From: JAJPKK01 sp963787675 | GTDB taxonomy: Bacteria > Pseudomonadota > Alphaproteobacteria > Rhizobiales > Xanthobacteraceae | Reading direction: 5' to 3' | Assembly: GCA_963787675.1 (NCBI GenBank) | Contig: CAWBDV010000003.1 | Location: 248,001 to 312,000, forward strand | DNA: 64,000 bases | Part shown: positions 58,770 through 64,000 of the stretch, piece after piece | Numbering within the stretch: position 1 is the first letter of the stretch | Layout of the letters: every line of letters starts with the position of its first letter | Translations under genes and position numbers: made by a program | The notes under the pieces: model-generated | Seen by the model: the letters and a program-made list of their open reading frames with translations, nothing else | What the model was told of the DNA's origin: nothing | Database searches by the model: none

Positions 58770-59873
58770 TTACGGTGTCCCGCCTCCGGGTCCGCTGAAG
58801 AGCGGCAGCAGGGACTCCGACTCGACGCGGCCGGTGGCGAAGGCGTTGAAGCCGCGCGGGGCGCCGCCGACGGCGTCGCGGATGACTTGGCGGATCTGCG
58901 CGTTCGACAGGAAGAGGTCGTGGTTGATGATGCCCCAGCCTTCCTTCGAGGCATCGATGACGCGCAGGCCCTTCTGCTCGAGGCGTGCCTTTTCGGCGGC
59001 GCCGACGCGGGTGACGCCGCCGTTGATCCAGCGCGACACCGCGAGCGCGCGATCGTTGGTTGCGGTGATGACCGTGATCTTTGCGGCAAGCGGGCCGACG
59101 TGCTCGACTGACGTCATGAACACGTCGATGTCGATGTCGGGCGACGCGAAGATCACCGCGCCGATGCGGTCGGCGGCGCTGTCGCCGCGCTTGGCGTAGA
59201 GCTGGCGCAGCGCTTCCATCGTCAACATGGTGCCGACCGAGTGGGCGACGATGTTGATGCGGCCGATGGTCGGGCTCGCCATCAGGTCCTCGATCACCTG
59301 GGTGAGGGCGTCGCGCGACCACATGGCGCTCTCGCGGTCGTAGCCGTAGTCGAACAGCTTGCCCTTCGACGGCCAAGAAAACACCATGGTCTCGCCGGGA
59401 AACTTGATGGCGTCGGAGAGGCGTGCCGCATCGAGCGCGGCGGTCTCGAACGTCGTGTTGAAGCCGTGGACGTACATCAGCACGTCGCGTCCGCTCGTCG
59501 CCTGGACGAGGTCGCCGATCTGCGCTCCGGTGTCGATCCCCTTGATGGTCCAGTCGACAAGCCCGATCGAGGCCAGGGTGAAGCGCCCGTCATCCGGCGG
59601 GATCAGCTTGACGCGGCCGACTGTCATCTTCGCCGCGCGCTCCGTGCCGAACCACGGGCTTGCGCGCGCACCGCTCGCCGGCTTGCGCGTGGTGGCGACA
59701 AGGAGGGTCGGCTGCTGGGAAATTTCCGAGGCGTCGAACCGCGGTGCGTTCGCGGCCATGCCGGCGCATCCGGCGACAGTGAAGGCCGCGCCGGCGGACG
59801 CGAGGCCGCGCAGCGCCGCGCGGCGTGACACCGTGCGCGGGCCGCCATGCGCGAGCCATCGATTGTCGGACAT
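58770..59873 (-). CDS. Alpha/beta hydrolase lipoprotein (DUF900 family)
   Basis: 367 aa from the ATG at 59873; a GTG at 59894 is possible. The N-terminus combines a Tat-like SRRAALRGLASAGAAFTVAGC with a lipobox Cys. DUF900 features are LLVATTRKPASG, DVLMYVHGFNTTFETAALDAARL, TMVFSWPSKGKLFDYGYDRESAMWSR, nucleophile Ser in NIVAHSVGT and IIFASPDIDIDVF. Members are periplasmic or membrane-anchored serine hydrolases of unknown substrate. It is convergent to the unknown 251-aa gene and divergent from the TRAP binding-protein gene. Confidence 0.88.
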   Translation of the reverse strand: MSDNRWLAHGGPRTVSRRAALRGLASAGAAFTVAGCAGMAANAPRFDASEISQQPTLLVATTRKPASGARASPWFGTERAAKMTVGRVKLIPPDDGRFTLASIGLVDWTIKGIDTGAQIGDLVQATSGRDVLMYVHGFNTTFETAALDAARLSDAIKFPGETMVFSWPSKGKLFDYGYDRESAMWSRDALTQVIEDLMASPTIGRINIVAHSVGTMLTMEALRQLYAKRGDSAADRIGAVIFASPDIDIDVFMTSVEHVGPLAAKITVITATNDRALAVSRWINGGVTRVGAAEKARLEQKGLRVIDASKEGWGIINHDLFLSNAQIRQVIRDAVGGAPRGFNAFATGRVESESLLPLFSGPGGGTP

Positions 59874-60118
59874 CCACCACCCCGTCCTTGCCACCCCTCC
59901 GTCTTAACCCTGAACACGGCAATAGAACGGCGGAGGGCGGAACCCGTGTTCTGCGGCCAAAGTCTTAAGGAGAACTTGCGTCTGCGTGCGGCTCTCCTGC
60001 CATTTTGTTGCGCAGTCGGTGCGGTCTTTGCACAGTCATTGCGAGGCACTTTCCCGCATTGATGTAACGGCCAAAGCGTGGTTCGCTTCGCCCAAGGAAT
60101 AAAATCGGGAGGATTTGG

Positions 60119-61120
60119 ATGGGACGCTGGTATGTCGCCTTGCTGTCGCTGTGCGCGTTGAGCGTGACGGCGGCTGCGCAGAACGCCGCACCGGACAAGA
60201 CCTTCGTCATGAAGCTTGCGACCGCGACGCTCAATGACGGGCAGCATGAATGGATGAAGCGCTTCGGGGCCGCGATCGAGCAGAAGTCCGGCGGCCGCAT
60301 CAAGGCGGAACTTTATCCGGCGAGCCAGCTCGGCTCGATCCCGCGCATGATCGAGGGCACGCAGCTCGGCTCGATTCAGATTTTCATAAGCCCGCCGGAG
60401 TTCCTCGTCGGCGTCGATCAGCGCTTCGAACTGATGAGCGCGGCCGGTTTGTTCGAGAACGAACACCACGCGGTCAAGGTCGTGAGCGATCCGGAATTCT
60501 CCAAGGCCTTTCTCGCGGTCGGGGCCAACAAGGGGCTGATCGGCGTCGGCCTCTTCATCGGCGGGCCGGCGGCATTCGCGACGCGCACGCCGTTCCGCGC
60601 GCTCTCCTATGTCCAGGGCAAGAAGATCAGGGTATTCGCCTCGCCGTTCCAGATCGACCAGATCACGCGGCTCGGCGGCACGGGCGTGCCGATGTCGCTC
60701 GGCGACGTGCTGCCGGCGCTGCAGCAGGGCACGATCGACGGCGCACTCGGCGCGCTGCAGGTGTTCACCGCGTTCGCCTATTACGATACGACCAAATACA
60801 TGAACGAGGCCGGCCAGTCGTTCGTGTTCAGCCTCGCGGTCATGAGCAAGCGCTGGTTCGACACGTTGCCGGCCGATCTCCAGGCGCTGGTGCTCGCGAC
60901 CGCCAAGGGGATCGACGTCAATCCGTGGGAGGTCGATTTCCTCGCGCGGCAGCGCAAGACCTGGGTCGAGAAGGGCGGCGAGCTTAATGCGTTGTCGGCG
61001 GCCGACCACGCCGAGCTGATGGCAAAGACGGGCACCATCGGCGATGACATCGTCAAGACCAAGCCGGATCTGCAACCGCTGTGGCAGGAGCTGCGCGCCA
61101 CGGTGAAGCGGACACAGTAG
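60119..61120 (+). CDS. Orphan TRAP-type substrate-binding protein (DctP family)
   Basis: 333 aa with GGGAGG before the ATG and signal peptide MGRWYVALLSLCALSVTAAAQ. DctP pattern: FVMKLATATLNDGQHEWMKRFGAAIEQKSGGRIKAELYPASQLGSIPRMIEGTQLGSIQIFI, KKIRVFASPFQIDQITRLGGTGVPMSLGDVLPALQQGTIDGALG. The usual LRV/ITP Arg appears as IRVFAS, so the carboxylate contact may be altered. No DctQ or DctM is nearby; the protein would have to use the permease at 14349-16219 or elsewhere. It is followed by an alpha/beta hydrolase and a flavin monooxygenase. Confidence 0.9.
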   Translation: MGRWYVALLSLCALSVTAAAQNAAPDKTFVMKLATATLNDGQHEWMKRFGAAIEQKSGGRIKAELYPASQLGSIPRMIEGTQLGSIQIFISPPEFLVGVDQRFELMSAAGLFENEHHAVKVVSDPEFSKAFLAVGANKGLIGVGLFIGGPAAFATRTPFRALSYVQGKKIRVFASPFQIDQITRLGGTGVPMSLGDVLPALQQGTIDGALGALQVFTAFAYYDTTKYMNEAGQSFVFSLAVMSKRWFDTLPADLQALVLATAKGIDVNPWEVDFLARQRKTWVEKGGELNALSAADHAELMAKTGTIGDDIVKTKPDLQPLWQELRATVKRTQ

Positions 61121-61152
61121 GACGGCGAGAATGGTAGGTTGTGCAAAGCGCG

Positions 61153-61222
61153 GACGTGTCCGCGCGTGCGCACCAGTTGCGCGGCCATGGTGCGCACGCT
61201 TCGCTTTGCGCACCCTACGCGT
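61153..61222. repeat. Palindromic repeat (gcgcggacgtgtccgcgc..gcgcacgcttcgctttgcgcaccctacg)
   Basis: Hairpins GCGCGGACgtGTCCGCGC and TGCGCACcagttgcgcggccatggTGCGCA precede cgcttcgctttgcgcaccctacg. A related half copy is at about 52166-52205. It lies between the TRAP binding-protein gene and the alpha/beta hydrolase gene. Confidence 0.65.
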
Positions 61223-61269
61223 ATAAACTGTGGGGCCGGCGGCGCTTCGCCGGCTCATATGGAGGAGAT

Positions 61270-62061
61270 ATGCCGGCTCGGGAAACGACCCATACGGTGC
61301 GCGGCGTCAAAGTGCGCATGTTCACCGGCGGCGAGGGGCCGCCGCTGATCTTTCTGCATGGCGCCGGGGGCGTCGAACGCTGGCTGCCGTTCTTCGACCT
61401 TCTTGCCGCGCATTGCGCCGTGATGGTGCCGGAGCATCCGGGCTTCGGCGGCTCGGATAATCCGGCGTTCATCCGCAATGTCGGCGACGTTGCCATGTAC
61501 TACCTCGATTTCCTCGATGGCCTCGGCGGCGGCAAGGTCGATCTCGTCGGCAATTCGCTCGGCGGCTGGATCGCGGCAGAGCTTGCGACGCGCAACTGCG
61601 CGCATCTCAAGACGTTGACCCTGCTCTCGCCGGCGGGCGTGCGCGTCAAAGGCGTGCCGTCGGGCGATAACTTCATCTGGGGTCCGGAAGAGGCGATGCG
61701 CAACCTCGTCCACGACCAGGCGGTCGCCGAGCGCATGATCGCCATGGTGCCGACGGACGCCGAGGCGGACCGCGCGCTCACGAACCGCTTCATGGCGGCG
61801 AGGCTCGGCTGGGAGCCGCGCTGGTTCAACCCGGCGCTGGCGCGCTGGCTGCACCGCATCTCGGTGCCGACGCTCGTGCTGTGGGGCGATGACGACAAGC
61901 TGCTGCCGGCGCGCTACGCCGAGGTCTGGCGGAAGGAAGTGCCCGGCGCGCAGGTCGAGATCATCCCGAGCTGCGGCCATCTGTTGCACATCGAAAAGGC
62001 GGAGCTCGTGGCGAACAAGGTCCTCGCCTTCGTGAACGGCAAAGCGCGAGGTACGCAATGA
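61270..62061 (+). CDS. Alpha/beta hydrolase (meta-cleavage-product hydrolase-like)
   Basis: 263 aa from the ATG at 61270 directly after GGAGGAGAT; the frame to 61141 crosses the repeat. LIFLHGAGGVERWLPFF (oxyanion hole), PEHPGFGGSDNP, nucleophile Ser in LVGNSLGGW, acid in VLWGDDDKLLP and His in CGHLLHIEKAE. The GNSLGG elbow and FGGSD resemble MhpC/BphD-type C-C hydrolases. Its stop overlaps the flavin monooxygenase start in ATGA, so the two are coupled. Confidence 0.9.
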   Translation: MPARETTHTVRGVKVRMFTGGEGPPLIFLHGAGGVERWLPFFDLLAAHCAVMVPEHPGFGGSDNPAFIRNVGDVAMYYLDFLDGLGGGKVDLVGNSLGGWIAAELATRNCAHLKTLTLLSPAGVRVKGVPSGDNFIWGPEEAMRNLVHDQAVAERMIAMVPTDAEADRALTNRFMAARLGWEPRWFNPALARWLHRISVPTLVLWGDDDKLLPARYAEVWRKEVPGAQVEIIPSCGHLLHIEKAELVANKVLAFVNGKARGTQ

Positions 62062-63203
62062 AATTCGTCTGTTTCCACCTGATGCCCTACCGGCCCCTCG
62101 ATTTCGAAGAGCGCGCAAAATATCGCGCCGCCTGGGTCGTGATGCCGAACACGCTCTACGATCCGAAAAAGGGCGCGGAGGAATATGCCTCCTACATCGA
62201 TCAGCTGGTGTCGGCGGAGGCGCTGGGCTTCGACGTCATCGGCGTCAACGAGCATCACCAGACCGCGTACGGCCTGATGCCGGCGCCGAACATCATCGCG
62301 AGCGCGCTCGTCGCCCGCACCAAGAAGGTCAAGGTCGCGATCCTCGGCCGCGCGCTGCCGCTCGTGAACAATCCGCTCAACATCGCCGAAGAGTTCGCCA
62401 TGCTCGACAATCTGTCGCGCGGGCGCATCATTACCGGCTTCGTGCGCGGCATCGGCACCGAGTATCACGCGACCGGCATCTCGCCGAGCTTCTCCCACGA
62501 GCGCTTCCATGAGGCCCACGACCTCATCGTCGGCGCCTGGACGAAGCCCGGCCCATTCGAGTTCGAGGGCGAGCACTTCAATTTTCGCTACGTCAACATC
62601 TGGCCGCGTCCCTATCAGCAGCCTCATCCGCCGATCTGGATTCCGTCGATGGGTTCCTCGGAGACGATCCAGTGGGCGGCGGACCCCTCGCGTAAATATC
62701 CCTTCCTCGTCACCTTCAGCGCCGAGGATCTCGTGGTGCGCTATCTCAACATGTACCGCGACCAGGCGCGCAAGTTCGGCTACGAGGCCGAGGGCGGGCA
62801 GCTCGGTTGGGCGTGCCCGATCTACGTCGCCGACACCGACGAGCGTGCCATCGCGGAGGCGCGGGCCGGGGTGGAGACGCTGTTCAACCAGTATCTCGCC
62901 AATCCGTGGGAGATGCTGCTGCCGCCGGGCTACACTTCACTTAAATCGATGAAACGAACCATGTCGCTGCGCAAAGCGCTGGGTTCGGGGGCACGCAACC
63001 TGACGATCGAGGACTTGTCGGCGAACGGCACGGTCGTCGTGGGCAGCGTAAAGACCGTGCGCGAGCGTATCGCGCGCATGCGCGAACGCACCGGCTTTGA
63101 GATTCTGGTAGCGCTCTTGCAGTTCGGCGTGATGAGCGACGAACTCACCAAGCGCAACATGGAGCTGTTCGCCGCCGAGGTGATGCCGCACTTCCGGAAG
63201 TGA
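62058..63203 (+). CDS. LLM-class (luciferase-like) flavin-dependent monooxygenase
   Basis: 381 aa, ATG overlapping the preceding stop in ATGA. The bacterial-luciferase TIM barrel is evident: MKFVCFHLMPYRPLDFEERAKYRAAWVVMPN, FDVIGVNEHHQTAYGLMPAPNIIASALVARTKKVKVAILGRALPLVNNPLNIAEEFAMLDNLSRGRIITGFVRGIGTEYHATG, PPIWIPSMGSSETIQWAAD, GSVKTVRERI. It oxidises a substrate with reduced FMN from a separate reductase that is not encoded here. With the alpha/beta hydrolase it may form a Baeyer-Villiger-plus-hydrolase pathway on the compound bound by the TRAP protein (inference). Confidence 0.92.
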   Translation: MKFVCFHLMPYRPLDFEERAKYRAAWVVMPNTLYDPKKGAEEYASYIDQLVSAEALGFDVIGVNEHHQTAYGLMPAPNIIASALVARTKKVKVAILGRALPLVNNPLNIAEEFAMLDNLSRGRIITGFVRGIGTEYHATGISPSFSHERFHEAHDLIVGAWTKPGPFEFEGEHFNFRYVNIWPRPYQQPHPPIWIPSMGSSETIQWAADPSRKYPFLVTFSAEDLVVRYLNMYRDQARKFGYEAEGGQLGWACPIYVADTDERAIAEARAGVETLFNQYLANPWEMLLPPGYTSLKSMKRTMSLRKALGSGARNLTIEDLSANGTVVVGSVKTVRERIARMRERTGFEILVALLQFGVMSDELTKRNMELFAAEVMPHFRK

Positions 63204-63212
63204 CCGCAGGTG

Positions 63213-63282
63213 CACCTCCCCCTGGAGGGGGAAGGTCACCCGCGCCGCAGGCGCGGGTGGGGGGCAGCGCTGCAGCAAACGG
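63213..63282. repeat. Repeat remnant (cctccccctggagggggaaggt..gcagcgctgcagcaaac)
   Basis: CCTCCCCCTGGAGGGGGA is a small hairpin, followed by ACCCGCGCCgcaGGCGCGGGT and ggcagcgctgcagc. It matches one half of the 42001 element. The whole 63204-63480 stretch has no supported gene; an 11-codon frame at 63444 (with GGGA upstream) is the only thing seen. Confidence 0.7.
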
Positions 63283-63480
63283 CGGCGGCCACCGGTGTCA
63301 GAGACCGTCCTATGGCGCCCCGAGGACTGCCATGATAAGCTTCTAAAGCCCGCCGATCTCCGTTCGCCGCAGAGGCGCCGTTAGGTAATAGGGCGAGGCT
63401 ATCATACCCCCGACAAGCCCGACGACGAAGGGAGTGTGGGATCATGGTGCTCAAGGATCGCATCGGAAGTCTGTTCTGAG

Positions 63481-63702
63481 ATGCGCGAGCTGAGCCGAAT
63501 GCCGCTCTCGCGTCTGCCGAACGTTGCTGCCCCGGCATGCAGCCCACGCCGATTGATGCAGCAGGCCGCTGCGTCCGCCTCCAATGCAAACGTAGTTGAT
63601 CCCGCCGAGCTCGTAAGCCGCGCGCTGGCGATCCTCGTTGAGGAGGATAAAGCGTGGCAAGCGCGCCGGGAGGCGAATCTTTCGCCAACGAGGGCGCGAT
63701 GA
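63481..63702 (+). CDS. Hypothetical 73-aa protein overlapping an adenylate cyclase gene
   Basis: Reads MRELSRMPLSRLPNVAAPACSPRRLMQQAAAS..ANVVDPAELVSRALAILVEEDKAWQARREANLSPTRAR. The ending overlaps the next gene's ATG in ATGA, which suggests translational coupling. The second half (DPAELVSRALAILVEEDKAWQARREANL) looks like a helical regulatory segment. No family is recognised, and the start is uncertain; the frame is open from 63436. Confidence 0.4.
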   Translation: MRELSRMPLSRLPNVAAPACSPRRLMQQAAASASNANVVDPAELVSRALAILVEEDKAWQARREANLSPTRAR

Positions 63703-64000
63703 ACTGCTCCTGCGGCTTCGTGAATACGACGGCCGCGCGTTTCTGCGGAGGCTGCGGCAAACCGCTTAGCACCGCCGCCGCCCAGGTGCCAGAGGCAGAA
63801 CGTCGGCATGTGTGCGTCCTGTTTTGCGATTTGGTGGACTCGACCCCGTTATCCCGCCGGCTTGATCCGGAAGATTTGCGAACTGTAGTCAACTCATATC
63901 AGCGCGCCTGCGAGGCCGTGGCTCAGCGGTTCGCGGGGTTCGTGGCGCAATATCGGGGCGATAGTGTCGAAGTTTATTTTGGCTATCCTCATGCTCATGA
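63699..64000 (+). CDS. Class III adenylate/guanylate cyclase with N-terminal zinc ribbon (partial)
   Basis: The first 100 codons are seen; the gene runs off the right edge. Residues 3-19 form a zinc ribbon (C-S-C..RFCGGCGKPL). The cyclase homology domain begins RRHVCVLFCDLVDSTPLSRRLDPEDLR (metal Asp in FCDLVDST) and continues AQYRGDSVEVYFGYPHAHE (second metal Asp). This start is typical of the large cyclase-AAA-TPR fusion proteins of Bradyrhizobium-type bacteria. Confidence 0.85.
   Translation, partial: MNCSCGFVNTTAARFCGGCGKPLSTAAAQVPEAERRHVCVLFCDLVDSTPLSRRLDPEDLRTVVNSYQRACEAVAQRFAGFVAQYRGDSVEVYFGYPHAH

Noticed and set aside
1..64000. tRNA or rRNA genes
   Set aside because: No cloverleaf or conserved rRNA segment was noticed in the intergenic stretches.

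Overview
The window is GC-rich chromosomal DNA with alphaproteobacterial gene content, most like a Bradyrhizobium/Xanthobacteraceae-type member of the Hyphomicrobiales. The basis is the abundance of solute-binding proteins (TctC/Bug, TRAP, NMT1/Ssu and polyamine types), a btaAB betaine-lipid operon, a RecA-class-independent prfB recoding site, and many Rhizobiales-style intergenic palindromes (gtcattccgggg..ggaatgac and related families). I see no tRNA, rRNA, CRISPR array or recognisable DNA-binding regulator.

Layout. 0-4.2 kb holds a CBS protein, a GH1 glucosidase, an SbmA-like membrane protein and Dps. 4.2-14.3 kb is an amide/amino-acid catabolic block: amidohydrolase, PuuE-like allantoinase, AspA-like and M20 hydrolases, a four-gene polyamine-type ABC importer and a NicC-like FAD monooxygenase. 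14.3-21.1 kb is one long minus-strand operon: NMT1-like binding protein, hydantoinase, a 103-aa unknown, a CobW GTPase and a full TRAP transporter. An IS110-family element at 21.1-22.9 kb sits directly upstream of it and ends in a perfect 237-bp tandem duplication that looks strongly structured as RNA. 22.9-27.1 kb has an orphan TctC protein whose 5' end is fused to a repeat, a frameshifted SH3 protein, a cyclase-family protein and a patatin lipoprotein. 27.2-33.5 kb is a second catabolic unit: RraA-like, Rieske oxygenase (beta subunit frameshifted), ABC importer and TauD-like dioxygenase, with a divergent binding protein. 33.5-37.1 kb has a serine hydrolase, a TctC protein and an enamidase-like amidohydrolase.

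37.2-39.2 kb is btaBA (diacylglyceryl-trimethylhomoserine lipid synthesis) with a candidate Pho box. 39.3-53.1 kb contains a YbhN-like membrane protein, three MFS transporters, a two-subunit molybdenum hydroxylase, a large beta-lactamase-fold protein, a polysaccharide deacetylase, a GNAT-like protein and an alpha/beta hydrolase. 53.4-57.0 kb carries a secreted beta-propeller protein with a haem-type CxxCH and prfB with its programmed frameshift. 57.0-58.7 kb is a low-GC patch with a broken antitoxin-like gene behind a palindromic promoter and an unrecognised 251-aa protein. 58.8-63.2 kb holds a DUF900-type lipoprotein, an orphan TRAP binding protein, an alpha/beta hydrolase and an LLM flavin monooxygenase. 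The window ends inside a zinc-ribbon adenylate cyclase.

Together most of the genes make a scavenging repertoire: high-affinity importers paired with hydrolases and oxygenases for cyclic amides, N-heterocycles or aromatic acids. The substrates are inferred, not shown. Start codons were re-chosen where the longest reading frame was implausible, and all families were assigned by reading motifs, without a database search.
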